Below are positions 16,652 through 26,092 of a DNA stretch of 64,000 bases, piece after piece. Numbering within the stretch: the first letter of the stretch is position 1; each line of letters begins with the position of its first letter. The notes under the pieces are model-generated. The model worked only from the letters and a program-made list of their open reading frames with translations, had not been told where the DNA came from and ran no database searches. The position numbers and the translations under genes were made by a program. Source of the stretch: Pilimelia terevasa (lineage in GTDB: Bacteria > Actinomycetota > Actinomycetes > Mycobacteriales > Micromonosporaceae); the NCBI RefSeq assembly GCF_014647915.1, contig NZ_BMQC01000013.1, positions 28,576 through 92,575 of the forward strand. The letters are read 5' to 3'.

Positions 16652-17866
16652 CTAGGCGGTGGACCGCAGTTGCACGAGCGCCACCTCCGGCGGCGCCCCG
16701 ACCCGCACCGGCGGCCCCCAGAACCCGGCGCCGTCGGTCACGTACACCCGGGTGCCGTCCACCTCGCCGAGGCCCGACACCACCGGCTGCTGGAGGCGGA
16801 CGGCCAGGTTGAACGGCACCATCTGCCCGCCGTGGGTGTGCCCGGAGAGCTGGAGGTCGACGCCGTGCCGCGCCGCCTCGTACGCCTGCACGGGCTGGTG
16901 GGCCAGCAGGACCACCGGGCGGGCGGGGTCGCGCCCGGCGAACGTCCGGCCGAAGTCGGGCGCGAAGCCGGCGTCCTGCTCGGCGCCCGCCACGTCGTGG
17001 ACGCCGGCCAGGTCCAGGCCGTCGACGGCGAGCCGCTCGTTGGCCAGGACCCGCACCCCGAGCCGCGGCAGCTCCGCCAGCCAGGGCGCCGCGCCCGAGT
17101 AGAACTCGTGGTTGCCGGTGACGAAGAAGGTGCCGTGCCGGGAGCGCAGGTCGCGCAGCGGCTCGGCGGCGCGGCCCAGCTCCTCGACGGTCCCGTCGAC
17201 CAGGTCGCCGACGATGGCCACGGCGTCGGCGTCGAGCCGGTTGAGCGCGGCCACGATCCGGGTGGTGTGGGCGCGGCCGCTGAGCGGGCCGAGGTGGATG
17301 TCGGAGACCAGCGCGATCCGGAAGCCGTCCATCCGGCGCGGGAGCCGGTCCAGCGGGACCTGCACCCGGTCCAGGCGCGGCGGGCCCAGCGCGGTGCGGA
17401 TGCCGTGGCCGGTCACCCCGGCGGCGGTGAGGCCGGCGACGATCGCCGCCCCGCGCCGCAGGAGCAGGCGCCGCTGGAGGTCCGCCGCCGCGGTGTCCGT
17501 CGTCGGGGTGTCTGCCGTCGGGGTGTCTGTTCCCGCGGCGTCCGTCGTCGACCTGTCGGGGGGCGGCGCGGGGCGGCGGGAGCGGCGCAGGGCGAGGGCC
17601 ACCGGCACCTCCGCCAGGAGCAGCGCCACCAGCAGGTAGAACATGAGGGCGATCCAGACCGCGGCCCAGGCGGTCCACGCCCGGCCGCCGCGGGCGAGCG
17701 CGAGGGTCACCGGTACCGAGAGCGCCAGCGCCAGGACGGCCAGCCCGCCCAGGCGCCGCCCCCGGGTGCCCGGCCGGGTGGTGGCGACGACGAGGCGCCG
17801 CCAGAGGTACAGGTGGATCCCGCCGACCACTCCGAGCACCACGGCAAAGAAGATCAGCATCCGCAC
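16652..17866 (-). CDS. Membrane-anchored metallophosphoesterase (YkuE/YaeI-like)
   Basis: A 404-residue protein with about three membrane segments in residues 1-95, a Thr/Asp-rich linker containing a short repeat (TPTADTPTTDT), another hydrophobic segment (about 140-155) and a calcineurin-like phosphoesterase domain (about 180-400). All metal-binding motifs are present: SDIHLG, GDLVDG, GNHEFY, LAHQP and SGHTHGGQ. Members of this branch act on lipids or UDP-linked lipids at the membrane; the substrate here is unknown. The GTG start at 17866 follows AAGGAGG. It lies downstream of moaA-moaD in the same direction, separated by 62 bases. Confidence 0.88.
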   Translation of the reverse strand: MRMLIFFAVVLGVVGGIHLYLWRRLVVATTRPGTRGRRLGGLAVLALALSVPVTLALARGGRAWTAWAAVWIALMFYLLVALLLAEVPVALALRRSRRPAPPPDRSTTDAAGTDTPTADTPTTDTAAADLQRRLLLRRGAAIVAGLTAAGVTGHGIRTALGPPRLDRVQVPLDRLPRRMDGFRIALVSDIHLGPLSGRAHTTRIVAALNRLDADAVAIVGDLVDGTVEELGRAAEPLRDLRSRHGTFFVTGNHEFYSGAAPWLAELPRLGVRVLANERLAVDGLDLAGVHDVAGAEQDAGFAPDFGRTFAGRDPARPVVLLAHQPVQAYEAARHGVDLQLSGHTHGGQMVPFNLAVRLQQPVVSGLGEVDGTRVYVTDGAGFWGPPVRVGAPPEVALVQLRSTA

Positions 17867-17928
17867 CCGTCACCCTCCTTCCGGCTCCCCAACGTACCCG
17901 CGCCCGCGCCGCCGCCGGCCCGGCCGGC

Positions 17929-18168
17929 TCAGCCGCCGGCGAACGGGGGCAGCACGTCCAGGGTGGCGCCGGCCGGCACCGGGCGCCCGCGGTCGTGGGC
18001 GGCGGTGCCGTCCACGAGGTACGAGCAGCGGTCCAGGACCGCGGCCAGCGCCGCCCCGTGGCGGGCGGCGGCCGCCGCGAGCACCGCCGCCAGCGAGCCG
18101 GCCGGCACCCGCTCGGCGGCTACCCCGGCGGCCTCCCGGGCCGCCGCGAAGTACCGGATCGTGATCAT
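17929..18168 (-). CDS. moaD: MoaD, molybdopterin synthase small (sulfur-carrier) subunit
   Basis: A 79-residue ubiquitin-fold protein starting MITIRYFAAAREAAG and ending PPFAGG. The C-terminal Gly-Gly is the site that becomes a thiocarboxylate and donates sulfur to the pterin precursor in complex with MoaE. MoaE is supplied as the third domain of the fusion at 6030-8336. The gene starts 19 bases after moaA and is probably co-transcribed. The activating enzyme (MoeB/MoeZ) is not in the window. Confidence 0.93.
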   Translation of the reverse strand: MITIRYFAAAREAAGVAAERVPAGSLAAVLAAAAARHGAALAAVLDRCSYLVDGTAAHDRGRPVPAGATLDVLPPFAGG

Positions 18169-18187
18169 GTGCTCGCTCTCCTCGCGG

Positions 18188-19246
18188 TCAGCCGCCGATG
18201 GCCGACATCGGGCGGTCCGGCGGGGCGAAGCCGGCGTCGTCGATGCCGTGCCCGGGCGCCTTCGGCCACATCGCCGCCCGCCACGCCGCGGCCAGCGCCT
18301 CGTCGTCCGCCCCGGCCCGCAGCGGGCCGCGCAGGTCGGTCTCGGTCCGGGCGAACAGGCAGCTCCGCACCTGCCCGTCGGCGGTGAGGCGGGTCCGGTC
18401 GCAGGCGGCGCAGAACGGCCGGGTCACGCTGCCGATGACCCCGACGGTGGCAGGCGCGCCGGCCGCGTCCCGGTAGCCGGGCACCTGCCACCGCTCGGCC
18501 GGCGCGGCGCCGCGGGCGGCGGGGTCGGGCACCAGCGGCACGTGGGCGCGCAGCCGGTCCAGGATCTCGTCGGCCGTGACCATCTGCGCGCGCCGCCAGG
18601 TGTGGCCGGCGTCCAGCGGCATCTGCTCGATGAACCGCAGGTGGTAGCCGTGGTCGAGGGCGAACCGCAGCAGCGCGGGCGCCTCGTCCTCGTTGACGCC
18701 GCGCAGGAGCACCGAGTTGATCTTCACTGGGGCCAGGCCGGCGGCCGCGGCGGCGGCGAGGCCGGCCAGGGTGTCGTCGAGGCGGCGGCGCCGGGTGAGG
18801 GCGGCGAAGCGGTCGGGGTCCAGCGTGTCGAGCGAGACGTTGACCCGGTCCAGGCCGGCGGCGCGCAGGTCGGCGGCGCGGGCGGCGAGCCCGAGGGCGT
18901 TCGTGGTGAGCGACAGCCGCGGCCGCGGCGTCAGGGCGGCCGCGGCGGCGACGATGTCCACCAGCCCGGGCCGCAGCAGCGGCTCGCCGCCGGTGAACCG
19001 CACCCCGGTCACCCCCAGCCGGGTCACCGCGACCCGCACCAGCCGCCCGACCTCGGCGTCGGTGAGCAGGGTCGGCGCGGGCAGCCAGGCGGTCCCCTCG
19101 GCGGGCAGGCAGTACGCGCACCGCAGGTTGCACCGGTCGGTCAGGGAGACCCGCAGGTCCCGGGCGACCCGGCCGGTCCGGTCCAGGAGCACCGGGACGT
19201 CCGGCCTGGCCGGGGCGGGTGGCGCGGGAGGTCTCACCCCTGCCAC
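18188..19246 (-). CDS. moaA: MoaA, radical SAM GTP 3',8-cyclase
   Basis: A 352-residue enzyme that cyclises GTP in the first step of molybdenum cofactor synthesis. The N-terminal radical SAM cluster is CNLRCAYC (C-x3-C-x2-C), with GGEPLLR for SAM binding. The C-terminal second 4Fe-4S site is CAACDRTRLTADGQVRSC (C-x2-C-x13-C). The C-terminus ends in Gly-Gly, needed for activity in MoaA. GTG at 19246 is used; another in-frame GTG three codons later is equally possible. Forms an operon with moaD. Its partner MoaC is encoded at 5539-6033. Confidence 0.95.
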   Translation of the reverse strand: MAGVRPPAPPAPARPDVPVLLDRTGRVARDLRVSLTDRCNLRCAYCLPAEGTAWLPAPTLLTDAEVGRLVRVAVTRLGVTGVRFTGGEPLLRPGLVDIVAAAAALTPRPRLSLTTNALGLAARAADLRAAGLDRVNVSLDTLDPDRFAALTRRRRLDDTLAGLAAAAAAGLAPVKINSVLLRGVNEDEAPALLRFALDHGYHLRFIEQMPLDAGHTWRRAQMVTADEILDRLRAHVPLVPDPAARGAAPAERWQVPGYRDAAGAPATVGVIGSVTRPFCAACDRTRLTADGQVRSCLFARTETDLRGPLRAGADDEALAAAWRAAMWPKAPGHGIDDAGFAPPDRPMSAIGG

Positions 19247-19260
19247 GGTACCGCCGCCGC

Positions 19261-20139
19261 TCAGAGCCGGTCCACGGCCGCGCGGACCGCGGCGCGCCAG
19301 CCGGCGCCGAAGGCGGCGGCGTGCACGAGCAGCAGGTGGAGCTGGTGCAGCGGCACCCGCTCCCGCCAGCCGTCGGCCAGGGGCCACACCTGCGTGTACC
19401 CGGCCAGCACCCGGTCCCTGTGCGGCAGCCCGCCCCACAGGGCCAGGGTCGCCAGGTCGGTCTCCCGGTGCCCGCCGTGGGCGGCCGGGTCGACCAGCCG
19501 CGCGCGCCCGTCGGCGGCCCACAGGACGTTGCCGGGCCACAGGTCGCCGTGGATCCGGGCGGGCGGCTCGGCGCCGCCGTACTCCTCGATCCGGGCGAGC
19601 ACCCGGTCGACCGCGGCGGCGTCGGCGGCGGTCAGCGCGCCGCCGTCGACCGCGGCGCGCAGGTAGGGCAGCAGCCGGCGGGCGGCGAACCACGGCCCCC
19701 ACGGCCCGTCCCCGGCCGTGTTGTCCAGCGGCAGCCGGCCGATCCAGCCGGCCCACCCGGCGCCGAAGGCGGGGGCGCCGGCCCGGTGCACGGCGGCCAG
19801 TTCCCGGCCCAGCCGCTCGGCGGCGGCCGGACCGGGCACTCCGGGCTCGACCCACTCCAGCGCCAGCAGGTCCGGCAGCGCGGTGATCACCTCGGGTACC
19901 GGCGCGCCGGCCTCGGCGAGCCAGCGCAGGCCGGCGGCCTCGGCGGCGAACAGGCCCGCGGGCACCGGCGCGGGCGACTCCTCGGGCCAGCTCTTGGCGA
20001 ACACCGAGTGGCCGTCGTCGAGGGTCAGCCGGCGGGCCGCGCAGGTGTCGCCGCCGGGCACCGGGGTCTCCCGGATGCGCTGGTGGGTCAGGAACGTCGG
20101 CAGGTGCTCCGGGTGGCGGCGCAGGTAGGCGAGGTCCAT
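19261..20139 (-). CDS. Fructosamine/ketosamine-3-kinase family protein
   Basis: A 292-residue protein-kinase-like-fold enzyme of the fructosamine-3-kinase family, which phosphorylates sugars attached to amines so that glycated proteins can be repaired. The catalytic loop is IHGDLWPGNVLW and the metal-binding segment LVDPAAHGGHRETDLATL, both standard for the family. The N-terminal lysine region is SVFAKSW. Start 20139 follows GGGAG by 5 bases; a GTG 12 bases upstream is less likely. It lies just upstream of moaA in the same direction with a 14-base gap, so it may be the first gene of that operon, although a functional link with moaA is not obvious. Confidence 0.88.
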   Translation of the reverse strand: MDLAYLRRHPEHLPTFLTHQRIRETPVPGGDTCAARRLTLDDGHSVFAKSWPEESPAPVPAGLFAAEAAGLRWLAEAGAPVPEVITALPDLLALEWVEPGVPGPAAAERLGRELAAVHRAGAPAFGAGWAGWIGRLPLDNTAGDGPWGPWFAARRLLPYLRAAVDGGALTAADAAAVDRVLARIEEYGGAEPPARIHGDLWPGNVLWAADGRARLVDPAAHGGHRETDLATLALWGGLPHRDRVLAGYTQVWPLADGWRERVPLHQLHLLLVHAAAFGAGWRAAVRAAVDRL

Positions 20140-20191
20140 GCGTTCTCCCACTTCGGCGGCGGCGGGACCGGATGGGGTTCATTATGGCGAC

Positions 20192-20746
20192 ATGACGGAA
20201 GCTTACGGAACGACGGCTGTCAGTGAGCAGGCTGCGGTGACCGTGCGGCCGTACCGGCCCACCGACCACCGCGAGGGCCGGCACCTGTGGGCGGAGCTGG
20301 CCGAGGAGCGCGCCCGTCAGTACCCGCTCAGCGCCGCGGACGGCGGCGGCGAGACCGCCCGCGGCGCCGGCTTCGAGGAGTACCTGGCCCGGATCGACCT
20401 CGCGGGCGTGTGGGTCGCCGAGGACGACGACGAGGGCGTCGTCGGCCTGGCCGGCCTCGTGCTGCGCGAGGACGCGGGCGAGATCTGGCCCATCGTGGTC
20501 AGCGAGAAGTGGCGCGGGCTGGGTATCGGCACGGCGCTGGTGGACGAGGTGGTCGAGGTGGCCCGGCGGCGGCAGATGCGGGCGCTGAGCGTGTCCCCGG
20601 CCGTCCGGGACACCGCCGCCATGCACTGCCTGCACCGGGCGGGCTTCACGGCGGTCGCCTCGGTGGAGCTGTCGCTGGACCTGGGCCGGCGGCAGCGCGA
20701 CTGGCACGACGGCCTGGAGCTGACCGACCTGCCGTTCCGCTACTGA
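20192..20746 (+). CDS. GNAT-family N-acetyltransferase
   Basis: A 184-residue acetyltransferase. The acetyl-CoA site is SEKWRGLGIGTALVDEVV (motif R/Q-x-x-G-x-G/A), preceded by the beta-strand GEIWPIVV and followed by MHCLHRAGFTAVA, typical of GNAT proteins. The substrate is unknown. It is transcribed divergently from the fructosamine-kinase gene, with 52 bases between the starts. The ribosome-binding site is weak. The final codons and stop are duplicated by a 24-bp tandem repeat that extends into the non-coding flank. Confidence 0.88.
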   Translation: MTEAYGTTAVSEQAAVTVRPYRPTDHREGRHLWAELAEERARQYPLSAADGGGETARGAGFEEYLARIDLAGVWVAEDDDEGVVGLAGLVLREDAGEIWPIVVSEKWRGLGIGTALVDEVVEVARRRQMRALSVSPAVRDTAAMHCLHRAGFTAVASVELSLDLGRRQRDWHDGLELTDLPFRY

Positions 20747-20771
20747 CCCGACCTGCCGTTCCGCTACTGAC
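20724..20771 (+). repeat. Perfect 24-bp tandem duplication across the GNAT stop codon
   Basis: Positions 20724-20747 and 20748-20771 are identical. The first copy encodes the end of the protein (DLPFRY) and its TGA; the second repeats the same coding text behind the stop. This is a recent slip or duplication with no effect on the product. Confidence 0.97.
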
Positions 20772-20812
20772 CGGCGGGCGGGACGTCCGCTGACTGGGGC
20801 GGGACGCCGCGA

Positions 20813-20839
20813 GGGCGGTGGTCGCGGTGACCACCGCCC
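20813..20839. terminator. Hairpin terminator between convergent genes
   Basis: An 11-bp perfect stem GGGCGGTGGTC / GACCACCGCCC with loop GCGGT, between the GNAT gene and the convergent surface-protein gene. Confidence 0.8.
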
Positions 20840-20886
20840 CGTTGGCGTCCGTTGCTCCCCGGTGGCGGGGGCCTCCCCCGCGCGGT

Positions 20887-22512
20887 TCAGGACCGGGCCG
20901 CGGCCCGCCGCCGACGGGACGCCGCGAGGAGGACCCCGCCGGCACCCAGGCCGAGTACGCCCGCGCCCACCAGGGCGCCGAGCGAGGCGCCGGTGACCGG
21001 CAGGCCCGAGAGCGCGCCGCCGGTGACCGGGGTCGCCACCGGGGCCGGCGCGCCGCCGGTCACCGCCACGCCGACGCCCACGGTCTGGGCGAGGTCGTCG
21101 ATGTCCCTGTGCGCGGCGACCACGACGTCGTCGTCCCGGACGGTCTCGAACGCGACCAGCGTCTGTCCGGCCAGCGCCGCGGGAACCGCGAACTCGACCT
21201 CCACCGTGCCGTCGACCCGGGTCGCGCCGCCGGTGGCCGCCGGGGTGGTGAACGTGCGGCTCGCCCGGACGCCCGTGGCCGTGCCGGTCGCCTTGTCCAT
21301 GAGCACGCCGGTGACGGTGTGGGCGGTCGACGGCGTGAGGCCGGAGTACGTCACCACGTCGACCACCCTGCCGCCGGTCGGGGCGATCGTCTTGTCGCCG
21401 TCGGCCCTGTCGCTGGCCGAGGTGGTGACGGCGGGCGCGACCGGGGCGGGCGGCCCGCCGGTCGCCGGCGGGGTGGTCGGGGGCCGGGGCGCCGCGGTCC
21501 AGCGGATCACGGCCGAGTCCGTCGCGGTGCCGTACTGGTGCGAGGCGACGACGTAGGACTGGGTCCGCACCGAGGCGCCGGTGAAGACCTGGCCCGCGTA
21601 CGCCTGGACGGTGCGGTCGGAGGCGAAGGTCAGGTTGACCGCGCCCGCGGGGGCGTCGGCGGCGGTCTTGACGTAGACCTTCTGGCCGTCGCGGAGGTCG
21701 TCGGCGGCCACGGCGGCGCCGGTGGAGTCGACCAGGTTCACGCCGGCCGGCAGGGCGGAGGTCAGTCGCACCTTGTCGCCGGTCGTCCGCACGGTCATCG
21801 GGCCGATCAGGCCGCCCGCGACGCCGGAGGAGTCGGCCGGGCTGACCGACATGCCGCGCGGGCCGGCGTCCTCGGCGCGGTCCTGCGCCTGGGCCAGGAA
21901 GTACTCGTACACCTTCCGGGTGTCGGCGGCGGCGCCGGCGGCGGTACTGCGCGCGTCGGGGCTGCGGACGTCGGCCAGCGTGCGGTCGTCGCTGAGGTGC
22001 CACAGCGCCGCCTGGGTGCCGGACAGCGCCTCCTGGGCCTGGAGGCCGTTGGTCAGCGGCGGCCTGCCGGCGTCGGACAGCCAGCGGGCGACAGCCGTCT
22101 CCATGTCGGCGCGCCCCGTCGCCGCGATGCTGTGGTTCACCACCCAGTTGATCTTTGGCAGGTTGTCCCCGGCAGCGTTGGCGCCCGGGTACCGCGACCA
22201 CGGGATCTGCTGCATCGCGACGCCGGTGCGGGCGGTCCGGGTCAGCTCGATGCAGTACGCCAGCAGCCGGTCGTCGGGGTTGCCGTTGACGTCGATCCCC
22301 TGCCGGGAGCTGGACCACGGCTGCCCGGACATCTTCACGGCGATCGGTGCGCGGCCGAGCGCGGTCTGCGACCAGGCGGTGGGGGCGCTGGTCGCCTTCC
22401 CGGTCGTGGCCGGGTCGGCGAGCGCGGCCTCGGCCGCCAGGGCCGTCGCGCCGGCGACGCCGACGAGGGCGGCCAGCGCGAGCGTCCGGCGGCGGGGGGA
22501 GGAGTGAGCCAT
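20887..22512 (-). CDS. LPxTG-anchored thioester (TQXA) and VaFE-domain surface protein
   Basis: A 541-residue cell-wall protein. It has a signal peptide (residues 1-32), then a TQXA-type thioester domain (about 60-225) with the Cys in LAYCIELT and GTQAALWHLSD, whose Cys-Gln pair can form an internal thioester that bonds covalently to host or surface targets. Pro/Ala-rich linkers follow, then a VaFE/Cna-like beta domain (about 375-480, VAFETVRDDD). The C-terminus is a sortase signal LPVTG followed by a hydrophobic helix and RRRR tail. The role is probably adhesion of hyphae. ATG at 22512; AGGAAGG lies 13 bases upstream. The partner sortase is not in the window. Confidence 0.88.
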   Translation of the reverse strand: MAHSSPRRRTLALAALVGVAGATALAAEAALADPATTGKATSAPTAWSQTALGRAPIAVKMSGQPWSSSRQGIDVNGNPDDRLLAYCIELTRTARTGVAMQQIPWSRYPGANAAGDNLPKINWVVNHSIAATGRADMETAVARWLSDAGRPPLTNGLQAQEALSGTQAALWHLSDDRTLADVRSPDARSTAAGAAADTRKVYEYFLAQAQDRAEDAGPRGMSVSPADSSGVAGGLIGPMTVRTTGDKVRLTSALPAGVNLVDSTGAAVAADDLRDGQKVYVKTAADAPAGAVNLTFASDRTVQAYAGQVFTGASVRTQSYVVASHQYGTATDSAVIRWTAAPRPPTTPPATGGPPAPVAPAVTTSASDRADGDKTIAPTGGRVVDVVTYSGLTPSTAHTVTGVLMDKATGTATGVRASRTFTTPAATGGATRVDGTVEVEFAVPAALAGQTLVAFETVRDDDVVVAAHRDIDDLAQTVGVGVAVTGGAPAPVATPVTGGALSGLPVTGASLGALVGAGVLGLGAGGVLLAASRRRRAAARS

Positions 22513-22783
22513 CGCTGTTCGGGAACCTTCCTGTCTACGTGCGTCTGCGTCCGTGGGTTCAAAGCCTGCGGAGAAACCGGTCGACCGGGAAGGGCGGGCG
22601 CGCTCATCTGCCGGGGCGGCCGGGCCGGTCGTACCGGGGCGGGCAGCCGTCCATCGGGCGGTCGCGGCCGGGCGGCCCCGGCTGCCGGACGCCGGTCCCG
22701 ACGCCGCGGGCCACGGCGGATCCCGGTCCCGAAAGAGGACGAACGCCGAATTCGCGGCGGCACTCCCGGGGAGGCAGTGACTT

Positions 22784-22802
22784 TTAGGTAAGGCTTCCCT
22801 AA
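22784..22802 (+). promoter_or_regulatory. DtxR/IdeR-type iron box
   Basis: TTAGGTAAGGCTTCCCTAA is a 19-base near-palindrome matching the IdeR/DtxR consensus TTAGGTTAGGCTAACCTAA at 16 of 19 positions. It ends one base before the first ATG of the DUF2470 gene, so iron-loaded repressor bound here should block transcription. The remaining divergent gap (22513-22783) shows no other clear motif. Confidence 0.85.
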
Positions 22803-22803
22803 G

Positions 22804-23547
22804 ATGCGAACCATGGCGATGGACATGGGCGAGGTGACGCGGACGCTCCTGCGGGGGCGGCTGGCCGGCGAGCTGCACGTCAGCGGGCTTGACGAGCCGG
22901 TCCCGGTACGCCACGGGACGGACTGCGCGGGCCGGCCGATGGTGCTCGTGCGCGACGGCGACGACCTCCTGGCGGCCCTGGCCCGGGCCGGCGACCCCGC
23001 CGTCCTGCTCACCGTCGTCGACGAGCCGCCCGCCGACGACGCCCCCAGCCTCGGCCGGGCGACCGTCGCGGGCCGGCTGCGGCCGGTCCCGGCCGCCGCG
23101 CTGGCGCTGGCCGCCGTCGAGTTCGCCGACGCCAACCCCGACCCCGACCTGCTGGACGTCGGCCGCGGCCTGGGCCTGCACCGGATCGAGGTCGACGCCG
23201 TCCGCCTGCGGACCAGCCAGGCCGACCACCTGGTGCCGCTGGACGACTACATCGCCGCCGACCCCGACCCGCTGCACGCGGTGGAGGCCGACGTCCTCGC
23301 CGACCTCGCCGACCACCACGCGGCGGAGATGGAGGGGTACCTGCACGCCACGCTCGTCGCCGCGGGCGTGGCGTGCGCCCAGCCGCCCCGCGCGGTCCGG
23401 CTCGACCGGTACGGCTTCACCGTCCACATCGGCGGCACCGCCCCGTACGTGCGCCTGCACTTCCCCGGACCCGTCCGCGACGAGCAGGAACTCGCCCGGC
23501 TGCTGCACCCGGTGCTGTTCCACTGTGCGGTGCACGGCGCCGGCTGA
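22804..23547 (+). CDS. DUF2470-domain protein, predicted iron-regulated (heme-utilisation-like)
   Basis: A 247-residue cytosolic protein. The C-terminal part (about 150-240: ADVLADLADHHAAEM, RLDRYGFTVHI, ELARLLHPVLFH) fits the DUF2470 domain found at the end of HugZ-like split-barrel heme-binding proteins; the N-terminal part (about 10-140) is compatible with a divergent split barrel. The iron box immediately upstream supports a role in iron or heme homeostasis. Four in-frame ATGs (22804, 22813, 22819, 22825) compete. There is no clear ribosome-binding site and the operator abuts the first ATG, so a leaderless transcript or a slightly later start is likely. Whether heme is a ligand cannot be told from sequence. 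Confidence 0.8.
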   Translation: MRTMAMDMGEVTRTLLRGRLAGELHVSGLDEPVPVRHGTDCAGRPMVLVRDGDDLLAALARAGDPAVLLTVVDEPPADDAPSLGRATVAGRLRPVPAAALALAAVEFADANPDPDLLDVGRGLGLHRIEVDAVRLRTSQADHLVPLDDYIAADPDPLHAVEADVLADLADHHAAEMEGYLHATLVAAGVACAQPPRAVRLDRYGFTVHIGGTAPYVRLHFPGPVRDEQELARLLHPVLFHCAVHGAG

Positions 23548-23621
23548 GCCGGCCGGACGGAGGGTGTCGTCGATGCGGCCGGCGCCGTAGGCTCGGCACT
23601 TTCCGAACCGGGAGTCCCGCC

Positions 23622-23969
23622 GTGCTGATCCGAATCGCCCTGGCCGGTGCCGCGCTCGCCGCCGCCGGCACCCTGTCCGCCTGCGCCGGGGACCCGGCCC
23701 CGCCGGCCGCCGGCCCCACCGCCGCGCCCACCGCGGGCGGGGCGGGCGGCGGCCAGCCGTGGCTGTGCACCTGGGAGAAGCTGTGGCTGTCGGAGGCCGC
23801 CGACCAGGGCGCGCGGGACGCCGCGCTGAAGAAGGTCGAGGAGTTCAAAACCAAGCCGGGGTACCAGGAGCTGGACGGCGTCGGCCGGCAGAGCCTGGAC
23901 GAGGACATCGCCAAGGCGCGGGCCGGCGACGCCAGCGCCTTCGAGGCGTACGTGCGCGACCGCTGCTGA
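23622..23969 (+). CDS. Small secreted lipoprotein
   Basis: A 115-residue protein with a signal peptide and lipobox LSAC (Cys at about residue 21), a Pro/Ala/Gly spacer, and a helical charged domain (EKLWLSEAADQGARDAALKKVEEF... to the C-terminal RDRC). Two further cysteines (LCTWE and the terminal Cys) could pair. The GTG start at 23622 follows GGAG by 7 bases. The gene stands alone between the DUF2470 gene and recQ; I recognise no family. Confidence 0.72.
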   Translation: MLIRIALAGAALAAAGTLSACAGDPAPPAAGPTAAPTAGGAGGGQPWLCTWEKLWLSEAADQGARDAALKKVEEFKTKPGYQELDGVGRQSLDEDIAKARAGDASAFEAYVRDRC

Positions 23970-24136
23970 TGCCCGGCCGCCCTGGTCCCGCGCCTGGTCC
24001 CGCGGCTGGCCGGGGCGTCCTCACGGTAGGTGATCACGGCGGCGGCGACCGGATTTCCGGGCGACCGGTGTCGGAAGTGCCGTGATCGCGGGACCGGAAG
24101 TTGTCCCGGCCGGGCGGGCCGGGGAGGATCGGGGGC

Positions 24137-26053
<1,917 letters not shown>

Positions 26054-26061
26054 TCCACCCG

Positions 26062-26085
26062 CGCCGCCGCGCCCGCGCGGCGGCG
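26062..26085. terminator. Hairpin terminator between recQ and the convergent gene
   Basis: A 10-bp perfect stem CGCCGCCGCG / CGCGGCGGCG with a 4-base loop CCCG, 8 bases after the recQ stop and 7 bases before the facing stop codon. Confidence 0.75.
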
Positions 26086-26092
26086 GGGCCGG

